In this document: positions 33,111 to 43,254 of the stretch, piece after piece
Numbering within the stretch: position 1 is the first letter of the stretch
Layout: each line of letters starts with the position of its first letter
NCBI GenBank assembly: GCA_032622095.1
Contig: CP136064.1
Coordinates: 140,321,954-140,385,953 of the forward strand
DNA length: 64,000 bases
Source: Siphonodentalium dalli
Taxonomy: Eukaryota; Mollusca; Scaphopoda; Gadilida; Siphonodentaliidae
Direction: 5' to 3'
The notes under the pieces: model-generated
What the model saw: the letters and a program-made list of their open reading frames with translations, nothing else
Database searches by the model: none
Told to the model about the DNA's origin: nothing
Translations under genes and position numbers: made by a program

Positions 33111-33660
33111 TTTCAACTGCCACAATGATACATTCGCGAAGATACATCCGCGAATACATACATCCTGCAAAAAGTCTAACCGAAACCCAATGTAGCGAGC
33201 ACGTTATTAATACAGTTACCTGATAGCTCTTATATATTTTTTTATAAATCGTATTCGTCAAAAATGACACAAGTAACGAATATAAAACAGAAAACAGATC
33301 ATAGAAATACAGTACAAATATAATACAATTATTATATATGTTACTGTGTGATTATATATTATTATTCGGTATATATCATACCACCATCAGGGCAGTCGGT
33401 CAGATACCAAGTTTGTCAGGCTAAAAATCGAGATAATTGAATAAAGATTCGAATGCAAAATGCAGACTTCACCATTACAACATTTGTCCATGTATGTGCA
33501 TACCCCCCCCCCCCCGTGCAATACAATGTCCAATCTGGCGCTACTGCATGGAGTCACCAATAGAGTGGGTCGAGCTACCTGGCCCTCTGCATAATCTTCA
33601 GTAAATTGAACGGATTGGAATAATATGCATCTAGTAGAAGATATGCACCGTCAGACAGTG
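33111..33660. other. No gene; poly(C) tract
   Basis: AT-rich non-coding sequence with a run of about 13 C near 33505. Confidence 0.5.
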
Positions 33661-33664
33661 TTGA

Positions 33665-34130
33665 ACAAGAAAACCCGCGAAAACAAAACAAAATCACATT
33701 TAATGTTCTAAGTTATTTCCTCCTGTATCTGTATCTGTATCGGTATGCGTGCAGGATCAGTTCGGATGTGAGCGCACACTCCATAAAAGGAATCTTCCTG
33801 ATAATGAACCCTCTCAATACTTTAGAATATAGAATTAACGTAAAAATAACAAAATCCTTCGGAATGGAGAACCTTCGGAATAGCGAACGTTCGGAATAGT
33901 GAACCTTCGAAATAGCAAGTATTCAGAATAGAGAACCTTCGGAATAGTGGACCTTCGGGATAGCGAACCTTCATAATAGAAACATGTCCCCACAATTACA
34001 CCGGTGACGTAAACACATGTGCTAATCGTTGTTGGACTATCGTCACTCTATCGGTACGGTTTATACTCAAGTACGAAATACCTAACCATAATATATTCGC
34101 CCAGTGGATTATCGATCGACCGCTCGAACA
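33665..34130. repeat. Interspersed repeat carrying a 16-bp minisatellite, copy 1
   Basis: Begins AACCCGCGAAAACAAAACAA, includes GGTATGCGTGCAGGATCAGT and GTGAGCGCACACTCCATA, then a minisatellite of about eight 16-bp units like GAACCTTCGGAATAGC (33854-33982), then ACACCGGTGACGTAAACACA. Further copies are at 60035-60310 and 60510-60915. Confidence 0.7.
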
Positions 34131-34664
34131 TGAAAAACTGTAATACAGCTTACACCACTTTGTGGCGTAATAATCCTTTCTTATCGAAGTTGTTTCCGTT
34201 ACCTGTTACGGTAGTTCTCCTATTTTGATTTGTCGTATTATTTCGTCTAAATCAGTTTGTTGAATAATTACCGAAATTAAATTACAGCTTCTGCAAATGA
34301 TACGTGATGTCTTGGTTATATTACTAATCTTGGAAAATATCCACAGAAAAACAATGGATGTCACGTTCTGTGGGAATAGGACATTAATCTTCGTTCTACT
34401 ACAATTTCCTTAAATAACTCGCATCGCTTGAAACCCGAAATGTGTTGTTGCACGATATATCCCAATGGCCCCTGTCATCTCACCAGACACCTAATACGCA
34501 CACGTTTGACTACCAAAAGATAGTCAATCGGGGTTCACGATTAGATGGTTATTGGCATATAATCGCGTATATTGGCATATAAAACACTTCTTCAAATATG
34601 TCCGTTATTTCTTCAAAAACACTTCTTCAAATATCTCCATTATTTCGTTTATAAAAATAATTTC

Positions 34665-34790
34665 CTATTTCTATATTTCGCTCTATATTTCGCTCTATTT
34701 CACTGTATTTTCCTTTTTCGCTCTATTTCGCTATTTCGCTGTATTTACCTATTTCGCTTTTTCGTTGAATTTCATATTTCGATAATTCGC
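34665..34790. repeat. TTTCGCTCTA-type minisatellite
   Basis: Degenerate repeats of TATTTCGCTCTATTTCGCT-like units. Open in two plus-strand frames only because of its composition. Confidence 0.6.
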
Positions 34791-34896
34791 TATATTTGAC
34801 ATATTATGGGATATGGGATTATATGATATCCAACATTCTGATATTCAATCGAACACCACGTGCCATGTGTGCTCGCGATTATATGCCACTGAAGCT

Positions 34897-35071
34897 ATAA
34901 CATGATTTTCAAGGGCGTTATGGTTCAGTATCGGCCCGACAGGAATGATTGACAGCCCGAGGGCCTATTAGCGGCCCGAGACGAAGTCGATGGCCTCTAA
35001 TAGCCCGAGGGCTGTTAATCATTCCGGGAGGGCCGGTACTGAACCATAACGCCCTTGGAAATCCTGTTATT
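34897..35071. repeat. Large imperfect palindrome
   Basis: The left arm (AAGGGCGTTATGGTTCAGTA..., GGAATGATTGACAGCCCGAG) pairs with the right arm (...TACTGAACCATAACGCCCTT) over about 70-80 bp with few mismatches around a short loop near 34985-35000. The arms are GC-rich in AT-rich DNA. Confidence 0.75.
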
Positions 35072-35315
35072 ACTATTATTATCACAAGGCCGTTAATGAC
35101 TTCATAATTAAAGTCCAATATATGAGCCCTTTTTGTGGGGTGGGGAAGAGGGGGGAAGAGGGGGGAAGAGGGGATAATAATAAAAACTTTTTTTCTTCAA
35201 TTCAATAAATCTTTCAACATTGATTTTCAAATCACAACATTCACAACGTTCACTTTAACATGTCTTTATTTTGATAAATACTGGATTGTGCAGTTATTGA
35301 ATGTACCACCGGTTA

Positions 35316-36773
35316 TCATGGTGATCTGCAGATTGCTCTGAGTTTGGTTATGCCATGCTGATTGACTATTATTATTAACAACACCATGGGGAAAATCCAA
35401 ACTAAACACAGCCCCAGCCGGCGATTAGTTTTGGGTATGGTGATAATACCTTCAGAATTTCCGGCGATATTAACATCAGCCATCGGCGAAGCCACTGGAA
35501 GAACACCGACCGGTTCCGCAATGATATGCGGCTGTTTATTCAAAACGTCAATTGGAGGTGCACTGTCATTAGCTACAGGTCTAGCGACTGTGGAAGATGA
35601 CTCGGAGACATTATCTTGGATACTAGTAGAACTGTCTATCATACTATTGTCGACATTGAAGTTCGCTCCATTGAAGGTACTAACAGAGTCGAAATCATCA
35701 TCGGGATCAGGGTTGACACTTAATGACGCATTGTCAGGATTGACACTTAGCGAAGCATTCAAAATCGTGGAACATTCACGCTTCTGAGCCGTGGAACTGT
35801 CCAAAATGTAATGTTTTAGACTTTCGAGGCTTTTATGGTTCGTGATATTACGGATGGTTTCCAGATTCATACCGCCCAAATGAAGGTTGGTAACGGTCGA
35901 AACACGTACGCAGTGGCACGTATAAATTTGCGACAGACCTGCCTTCTGGGAAATCCGTTGCATCATGGTCGACAGTGTGTTCTTCCCTACATGTGCATTC
36001 TGGTACCAACAATCATCGGGACCGTACGTTTTGCGATGATGTTGAAAAAGACGATCGCAAGTGTCATTCAGTTTGGAAAGGTAGAACTTAAAGATCTGCA
36101 CATCGTCACCATACATTCTCTGATTATTATAATCATTTTCTCTGGACCCACCGCCTGGTGATTTTTGGTGGCCTCGGCCTCGCACATCTCTACAAATTCG
36201 ATCCCGTCGGAATCTTTGGAGATCTTGAACGTGCCTTTGGACATTTTGGTCCAACCTTCGCGGCCCCTTCTCCCAAAGTTGTAGCATAGATAAAACCAGA
36301 GTGCTTCCAGTAGGATTTCTGGTGCTGAGGTGTAGTTTGAGAGATAAATCCCTATCTTTCGCATGTCCTCGTCCTCAATAGTCGGTTTGTGTCTTCGTTT
36401 AGGATTTCCAGTTTGCATGTAAAGTTTGCATCTTGTCACGTACATTGCATTTGCACTCTGGAACTCCTTGTCCTGAAGGATATTTATCGCCGTACTGATT
36501 GGAGCGGAGGTAATGTGGCGATGAAGAGCTGCCCTTAAACCCGAAAGAGTACTTGGCGTCAATCTCATTCCTTGTTATGTTTCACCTCTGCGTAAAACTT
36601 TCTTAGAATCTCACTCAAACACTCGGGTGTAACAGTATAAAAGTCAACAGATATGTTCCGCTTTTCTAGCCAATCATCAATTTTTTTCAGTCCATATTTA
36701 GTAGCCTTTGTGGATTTACACTTTTTTCCAGCAAATCTAGTTCATTATCATTTAGTTCGCTCGATTGCGACAT
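35316..36773 (-). pseudogene. Crypton-like tyrosine recombinase (DUF3504 type), frameshifted
   Basis: Reading begins at the ATG at 36773. After a frameshift it gives STKATKYGLKKIDDWLEKRN and FYTVTPECLSEILRKFYAEV, the SAM-like N-terminal segment. A stop precedes the next frame (36068-36568): LTPSTLSGLRAALHRHITSA, FYLCYNFGRRGREGWTKMS (catalytic Arg). A further frameshift near 36110 leads to 35316-36287: FYLSKLNDTCDRL, VGKNTLSTMMQRISQKAGLS, YTCHCVRVSTVTNLHLGGM (HxxR box) and ITNHKSLESLKHYI (His and candidate nucleophilic Tyr). The C-terminal about 140 residues are low-complexity with a hydrophobic segment. It would cut and paste DNA by strand exchange. All catalytic residues appear present, but the gene is broken at two or three places. 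Confidence 0.82.
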
Positions 36774-37015
36774 TTTGAGAATTTTGATTGCATCGAATAT
36801 AGGTGATAAATCAACCAAGTATTGAGGACGATTTGCGAAAATTGAGACATTGGCATATCAAAATAACTATGTATACTAACCTTTGGTGTAATAATCCTTC
36901 GAAAAACAGTAATTATCCGACTGTAAATTTGGGGAAAACATGAGTAAATTAGTGATAATCTGTTTCCATTTTTCGTTAGCGATTTACCTAAAACGGAAGC
37001 GCAAATTGAGAAGGG

Positions 37016-37419
37016 TATGGAATCCTATTAGGGCCACTTGCTAATGGCGCTTTCGGCGCACTTTTTGTCGCTTTTGGCGCGCGCCGAAACAAACCCTAAT
37101 GGCGCACTTTTTGTCGCTTCCGGCGCGCGCCATTAGGGAGTGGACCTAACAGTATGCCTAATGGCGCTTTCGGCGCGCGCCGAAAGCGACAAAAAGTGCG
37201 CCATTAGTAACGCGCCGAAAGCGACAAAATGTGCGCCGAAAGCGCCGAAAGCGACAAAAAGTGCGCCGAAAGCGACAAATAGTGCGCCGTAACGGCGCAT
37301 ATTTTGTCGCTTTCGGCGCGTTACTAATGGCGCACTTTTTGTCGCTTTCGGCGCTTTCGGCGCATCGCGCCGAAAGCGCCGAAAGCGCCATTAGCAAGTG
37401 GCCCTAATAGGATTCCATA
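37016..37419. mobile_element. 404-bp foldback element with 44-bp perfect arms and GCGCCGAAAGCG modules
   Basis: TATGGAATCCTATTAGGGCC... (37016-37059) is perfectly inverted at 37376-37419. The interior is built from modules of GCGCCGAAAGCGACAAAAAG / TGCGCCATTAG in both orientations, so most of the element can pair with itself. GAAGGG occurs at 37010-37015 and 37420-37425, a likely 6-bp target-site duplication. No coding capacity beyond the Arg-rich open frame that the repeats create. Confidence 0.75.
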
Positions 37420-37619
37420 GAAGGGAGGTAATTCTGCAGCGCATATTTTCTGCGGGCCGCGGGCCGTTATTGAAAAGCACGATCCAATATCGGCCCGCAA
37501 AAATGCCGAGTGTTACGTCATTTCGAACGCCCGGTATAACAGTGCTAATGGCCTAAAGAACGCCCTATAAAGTGATAATAATAGCCATCTAATCGTGAAC
37601 CCCGATTACATATAGTTTG

Positions 37620-38282
37620 CTATATAATCCTTGGCGTATTGGCTGCACCAGAACAGCGAGGCAATATACACCCGGGAATATTAACAGAAGAAATACAGGT
37701 TACATTCACCTTCACGATGGTCGATGGTTTACATGTACTTAATAGAACACGACAAAGTGTAGCACACATGGTTTCCCCGCCAACAATCTGGCTTTGCTGT
37801 GATATCGCTTAGATGTGCGATGCGACGTAATGCCCCAAATAGATACATAATATGAAAGGCAGTAGCAATATTGAGTACTTTCTAATACACATTTATTTAT
37901 ATGGGGTTTTATGTCGTTTTCCACAACTAAGTAACAATGAGGCCAGATCATTTGTTGGTGGTTGAAACCATGTGTGCTATAGTTAGTCACCTACAATTAG
38001 GTAGTCACTAGTCACGATGCATCGCTTGCACGTATTTAAACCACCGATCATCGAAAGTTTTCTTCAGGCAGGAAGTTGGAGCAGATATAGTCAGATATAG
38101 TTGGATTCGAGATAGGTCATATAGCTGTTGGCCGTTGCCGTGCTCATTGGAGCACTGACACCCCACACCCAGTCCTCGAAATTAGCCACGGGAACAAGCA
38201 ATGCCGTGCCAACATGTGGAATCTATAATGTCACAGCATTAAAATTGTGAGGGTGTGTGTGTCTGTATATACAATGATATAA
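37620..38282. other. No gene recognised
   Basis: AT-rich spacer between the Crypton-containing unit and the Ngaro-like element. Confidence 0.5.
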
Positions 38283-38567
38283 TTGGTGAAAGTACATGTA
38301 ACTTTCAGTGTTTTATGTTACAGAGCTAACACAATCACCCAGGTAACCTAAGGACATGCACGGTTCCCACACGGGAAGACCATTTGCCTCACAAACAGCG
38401 TTCCTTATCTCTTTGAATTATCGTCCTAATTATGTGCCAGCGGGGATCGCGTTTCTGTGATAAGTCTACCATGTGGTTCGCTTATATTCTTCTCCCATCA
38501 CTTCTTAGTAAACTCGTACCCGCGTCAGTTTGATTGTTACCTTTTGTGTGAGAAAGATTCATTTTTT
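38283..38567 (+). repeat. Ngaro-like split repeat A1
   Basis: Starts TTGGTGAAAGTACATGTAAC and runs to about GTGTGAGAAAGATTCATTTT. Matches A2 at 42898-42943 plus 48844-49081 with about ten substitutions by eye. Confidence 0.85.
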
Positions 38568-38612
38568 CTATATTTTCGTTTCGTTTGTGGTGTCTATATA
38601 CTTATTGGAATT

Positions 38613-39788
38613 ATGGCGCCTCGTCGTAAAGCGGGTGCAAAAAGCCCGAAACAAAAGACAATACCTGTGTCGTCTGGACAGTCCGAGTCTTGGACCAAAG
38701 CGAAGTTAATCGCAGAACTTAAAATCATCGGTATTAAAGTGCCAAAACATTCTACTAGAGTTTTTCTGTCGGATTTATTTCTAGCGAAGAGCAGCAGCGA
38801 CAAGGATGTTCACAATACCATCAATATTGGACTTCAGGCTAGTGATTTTGACGAGCCTATGCCTGTTGACAAACAGGGACCATCTAACACGACACATGGT
38901 ACATGTATGAATGTGACTCTTTCTCAACTACATGAGTCTGTTAAAGACATTCAGAGACAAATCGCTCCTCGGGGACATTTCGTTGGCGATATGTCACAAC
39001 CTGAACCCACAATACAGACTCAGCCGTCGGTGCCGTACCACTCTGCTCTGGACACCCGGGGAATGCTTCCCGACAGTTTCCGTAATGTGGATAATGTATC
39101 TCCGCTGGTGAGGAACAACATTTTATCCAGTAAGGATGTTAATTTGGCCATGCTCCTTATCCCATATTACGGTGCTGATATAAACCAACGCGTAGGTAAC
39201 GATCTCACCACAATATCACGCAATGACCCCAGATTGTCTAAAGACCTGAACCTTTGCTTTCAAGACCTATAAAACCATCATGTGCGAACAGTACCCATCA
39301 CGTCGACTTGAACTTGACTCGTATGAGACTTTAGTCGTTGATCTCGGACAAAAGTTTGGCGACTCACTATTCTATTCATACCATCGTGCCTTTTTCCGCC
39401 AAAGCGGCCACTTTGTTTAGCTTACACGGACAGAAAATTGATTGGTCCCAACGTGATTCAACTCTGTTCGCCGACATCTTCTCGGGTCACCAGATGCTTC
39501 ACTGCAAATTATGTCAGCAAATTTCGCACAGCGATGGCTTCTGTCCGTCGACCACTACCAAGGTTAGTGCGGGTTCCAATTCCAGCTTCCGCAACAAGTT
39601 CGGTTCTGGTAATTCTGATGTCCGCGGTCGCAAAAAAGAGTTTGTCCAAGGCCGTGAAATATGTAACAATTTTAATTCCGACAGCGGGTGCAAAAATCGA
39701 TCCTGTTTTCGTGCACATAATTGTACCGGATGCAAGGGAGGCCACCCAATTAGCCTCTGCGGTGACAACAAATTGGGGAAAAATACTC
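38613..39788 (+). pseudogene. Ngaro-like gag (SAP-like + Cys/His finger), frameshifted
   Basis: The start MAPRRKAGAKSPKQ at 38613 was preferred over the ATG at 38457, which lies in repeat A1. Residues about 28-65 (SWTKAKLIAELKIIGIKVPK) resemble a SAP-type DNA-binding helix pair, common in DIRS-group gag. The frame ends at 39272; coding similarity (TYKTIMCEQYPSRRLELDSY) continues in another frame, then 39338-39796 carries a third piece with ICNNFNSDSGCKNRSCFRAH and CTGCKGGHPISLC, the C-terminal Cys/His cluster typical of these gags. At least two frameshifts, so not functional. Role: packaging element RNA. Confidence 0.75.
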
Positions 39789-39859
39789 AAAAGTGACTAC
39801 CATTCGACAAGCCCCTTAATGAAGTTACTGGAGGCTCTAATCAATGTAATGGAACTGTA

Positions 39860-41401
39860 TCTCCGCCTGTTTTAAAGCATCAACTCCTATTAACATTACA
39901 CTCATCACGACACCCAGATCGCACGTTCGTTGATTATTTAGTGCATGGTTTACATTTCGGATTTCACACACGTGTCTCAAAACTCCCATCTACCTCATTG
40001 GAATGTAAGAACGTGCAATTGGCACGCCGTCAACCGGATGCGGTCACTGAACTTCTCCAAGACGAGGTGCGGAAAGATTTTGTCATCGGTCCTTACCAAA
40101 CTCCACCGTTCCCTATATATAGGGTCAGTCCACTTGGTATTGCTGAGGGAAAATACTCCAAGAAAAAGAGATTAATCGTTGACTTATCATCTCCACACGA
40201 CAGTCCTGACCAATTCGCAATTCGAATAATACATGATTTGGGACTGGGTTGTCTGATGTCAAAATACGATCAAGGCGACGCGTTCCAGGGGACCGACCCA
40301 GCATTGTGGCACCTATATGGTGTCAAATGGAAAGATGTGTATTACTTTTTTGTTCGTCTGTGTTTCGGTAGCCGGAGTGCACCCAAAATATTTGATCACC
40401 TTTCCCAGGCCTTGTGTTGGGTGGCCAAACACCATTATGGCGTTCAACATATATTGTCATTGTTAGATGACTATATCTGTTTTGATACTTGTTCAGAGGA
40501 CGCGCATCGAACTAAGGCAGCTGTGACAACGATGTTTCAGCAGCTACATATTCCATTAGCTGAACACAAAACAATGGGTCCGTCCACGTGCATTGTGTAC
40601 CTAGGATTGTATTTAGATTCTGTTAACATGGAAGTGCGTTTACCAGAAGATAAGTGCGAACGTCTGAAATCTCTTATCTTACCATTCCTCAAAAGGACGA
40701 CATGTACAAAACGCGAACTTCTCGTGATTCTTGGTCATCTAAACTATGCATGCCGGGTTATCCCACCGGGCAGATCATTCATATCACATTTGATTACTGT
40801 GTCCACTCGAGTAAACAAACTGAACCACTTTGTTACACTTACAACCGACTGTTGACGCGAACTGCGTATGTGGTGCAAATTTATTAGTGAATGGAATGGT
40901 GTGTCATTGTTCCTGGAGCGTAGTATCACTCACGCCCCCGACTTCCACCTGTACACTGAGAGTTCATCTACACGAGGGTTTGGTGGCATTTTCCAAGGAC
41001 AAATGTGGTTTCAGGGAATTTGGACCGATGAGTTTAAAACAATGTGTGCAGCCACCGATACGAAAGCTTCTATGGCCTTGTTAGAAATCTTTCCCATTGT
41101 TATTGCAGCCGTACTGTGGGTTCGCAAACGAATTGTATTCCATTGCGATAACGCTGCCACAGTTAACATCTTGCAGAAGGGCCGTAGCTCCTATAAACAT
41201 TCATTTATAATGAAACTGGTACGGCGACTCACATGGTGCGCTGCTAAAAACAATTTCATGTTTTATGACGAACATGTGCCTGGTAAATGTAACATAATAG
41301 CAGATCGTATTTCTCGCTTTCAGGAATTTCACGACTTGATACCATCGGCCGATCTTCAGCCGACTTCAATTCCGGAACTGTCAGCTCTGATAATGTTTTA
41401 A
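39860..41401 (+). pseudogene. Ngaro-like reverse transcriptase-RNase H, one in-frame stop
   Basis: Open upstream of the GTG at 39941 (VSPPVLKHQLLL is in frame). RT blocks: RLIVDLSSPHDS, MSKYDQGDAFQ, VRLCFGSRSAPKIFDHL and SLLDDYICFDT (catalytic LDDY). The TGA at 40853-40855 is in frame; the same frame then continues with LRMWCKFISEWNG and an RNase H domain (LYTESSSTRGFGG, MALLEIFPIVIAAV, VFHCDNAATVNIL, ADRISRF). The first RNase H acidic motif reads LYTES where LYTDA/S is usual. Belongs to the DIRS/Ngaro RT group by the SAPKIFDHL and LDDY patterns. A single stop separates RT from RNase H. Confidence 0.85.
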
Positions 41402-41409
41402 ACAAGATT

Positions 41410-42410
41410 GTGCAAACCGTCTGGTATTCATCTATCAACGATTCCACGAAGCAGGCATACTCTTCAGCACTAAGCCAATTTATCATTTTCTGTCAGTCAT
41501 ACCTCACTCAATGGTGCTCTGATTCACATCTGCCATCCATTACAGAAGACACATTGATATATTATACGGCTTTCTGCCATGAAATTAAACACCTGTGCTA
41601 TAGCACTATCAAACTACATCTGGCCGGCATTAGGTTCTTCTATATCAAAAGTGATTGCTCAAGCCCATTCATCAGTGCTGACAAAACGGATCTGATACGA
41701 CTGCACTCGTTCCTTCGAGGTATCAAAAGACTACAGGTTCCATCTAATAGACTGCGTCGCCTTCCTATCACTACCGATTTTATGCAGCGTCTGTGTCGTT
41801 TGTTAAATAGAGGTGCTTTCAATAATTTTACGACCACATGTTAGCTGCAGCATTCAGTTTTGCATGTTTTGGATATCTGCGATGTTCAGAATTCACAATT
41901 ACAACAGGCTTGTTCAATCCACAGCTGCATCTTTGTGTGAACGATGTCCAGCTAGCACACGAGCGAGACCATTTTACTCTTTTGTTAAAGTCGTCCAAAA
42001 CGGACCCCTTCAGAAGGGGTGTTACATTACTTTTATTCGCTACAAATGACGATATATGTCCAGTCACCAGCATGCTTAGGTATCTGCGCTTGCGGACTGC
42101 TCCCTCGGTTGACGTTTCGACTTCAGCTCTGTTCGTTGACATGAATGGTGCAGCTTTAACACGCGATATGTTCCTGAATAAATTGCGATATCTACTTAAC
42201 TTGTTAGGTATAAACCACGCAGGATATTCGGGACATAGCTTTAGGCATGGGGTGGCGTCATCAAGTGCTAGCGCTAGTGTAGACGATCATCTTACCAAAG
42301 TCATGGGCCTGTTGGACTTCCGATTGTTACACACGATACATTCATGTTGACAGGCGGCGCATACGCGCTGCTCAATTATCTACGGCACATGTCCATCCAG
42401 TCCAATAATA
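41410..42410 (+). pseudogene. Ngaro-like tyrosine recombinase, two frameshifts
   Basis: First frame 41410-41844 (GTG start) gives the core-binding domain: SINDSTKQAYSSALSQFIIF, YSTIKLHLAGIRFFYI, FLRGIKRLQ. A one-base shift at about 41837 moves to 41838-42350: FACFGYLRCSEFTIT (first catalytic Arg), FTLLLKSSKTD (Lys) and YSGHSFRHGVASS (HxxR). A second shift at about 42308 separates the last block: the expected Trp-x3-Cys-Tyr segment with the nucleophilic Tyr reads correctly only in the next frame (about 42309-42345). So every catalytic residue is present but not in one frame. It would have integrated the circular DNA without duplicating the target. Confidence 0.85.
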
Positions 42411-42552
42411 TATTGTTTCCATACCTGTGTGTTTCGATCCACATATATATATTATCTGCTATATCCTCCTTATATGGCACTTCTTTATTTCACATATCAA
42501 CTATATCCAGGCTTTTTGGGGATCATTCGTTCGCTTCGCACCACTCTTTATT

Positions 42553-42897
42553 GGGGATACATTTCTGTATTCGATCCCCAAAAACATTTCCATCTTATTA
42601 ATTAATGTCACGTGAGTCTAATTGCTACACTTTAGTAAACACTTAAAGGTACATTTAAGACTTTTAAGATGCTAGTTGCGACGCGAGTTTAATTGGTCAC
42701 ATGTAACATTAACACGTTAAATGCCATTAATCATTCTTAGATCGTACTCGTGATTTAGATAGAGCGAAGCCAGCTGTTTTGGTCCTCATATAAGCCAAGT
42801 ATATTAATATTATAGTCAATATATTATCATATTATATCTTAAGCATGTATTATATAATAAACATATTTATATTCAATATTAGCTGTGTATAATTAAA
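42553..42897 (+). repeat. Ngaro-like split repeat B1
   Basis: GGGGATACATTTCTGTATTC through TGTGTATAATTAAA; matches B2 at 50467-50840, which has an extra insert of about 29 bp near 50665. Confidence 0.85.
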
Positions 42898-42943
42898 TTG
42901 GTGAAAGTACATGTAACTTTCAGAGTGTTATGTTACAGAGCTA
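42898..42943 (+). repeat. Ngaro-like split repeat A2, left part
   Basis: TTGGTGAAAGTACATGTAAC...ACAGAGCTA, abuts B1 directly. Cut after AGCTA by the BEL/Pao element; continues at 48844. Confidence 0.85.
42939..42943. repeat. TSD (AGCTA) of BEL/Pao, left copy
   Basis: AGCTA before the left LTR equals 48839-48843 after the right LTR. The uninterrupted repeat A1 has a single AGCTA at the same place, proving the insertion point. Confidence 0.95.
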
Positions 42944-43150
42944 TGTGTTGAAGAGTTAGGGTATCAGTGGAGAGTCACATTTACAGAGAGAAGTCACTCG
43001 TTCGATAGATAATTTTACTCTGAATCTAAGCTATGCATTATATACCAAACACACACACACTAATTCCACAGAGTCAGCAATTCCCACGACTCTTATCTTA
43101 GAAGTAGGTTATACATTAACCTGATGACACAGTTCTCTACATTCGCAACA
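42944..43150 (-). repeat. 3' LTR of the BEL/Pao element
   Basis: 207 bp, TGTGTTGAAGAG to TTCGCAACA on the plus strand. Differs from the other LTR only by a missing 7-base AGTTACA-type stretch near 43030 as far as I can see, so the insertion is very young. Purine-richer GGCGGCCCGGAG on the minus strand abuts it as polypurine tract. Confidence 0.93.
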
Positions 43151-43254
43151 CTCCGGGCCGCCAAATGGTTAAGCATAATTAAAGTTCAATTGTCCAATAT
43201 AAGAGTAGATATATGTCTTGATTAATCCAATAGAATGTTTGTCATTCGCAGACA

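Larger units (their letters stand above)
34526..37607. mobile_element. 3.1-kb unit with 28-bp terminal inverted repeats enclosing a Crypton-like gene
   Basis: AATCGGGGTTCACGATTAGA... at 34526-34553 is repeated inverted at 37580-37607 with one mismatch over 28 bp. Outside these points the flanks do not match, and no target-site duplication is seen. Inside lie, in order, a TTTCGCTCTA-type minisatellite, a large palindrome, a minus-strand DUF3504/Crypton tyrosine recombinase, a foldback element and a smaller palindrome. Cryptons are generally described without TIRs, so either this unit is unusual or the inverted repeats belong to a different transposon that houses the Crypton. Confidence 0.5.

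Noticed and set aside
34552-34799. Phe/Tyr-rich plus-strand frames
   Set aside because: Encoded by the TTTCGCTCTA minisatellite.
37158-37397. Arg/Cys-rich minus-strand frame (RRTFCRFRRFRR)
   Set aside because: Produced by the repeated module of the foldback element, not a gene.
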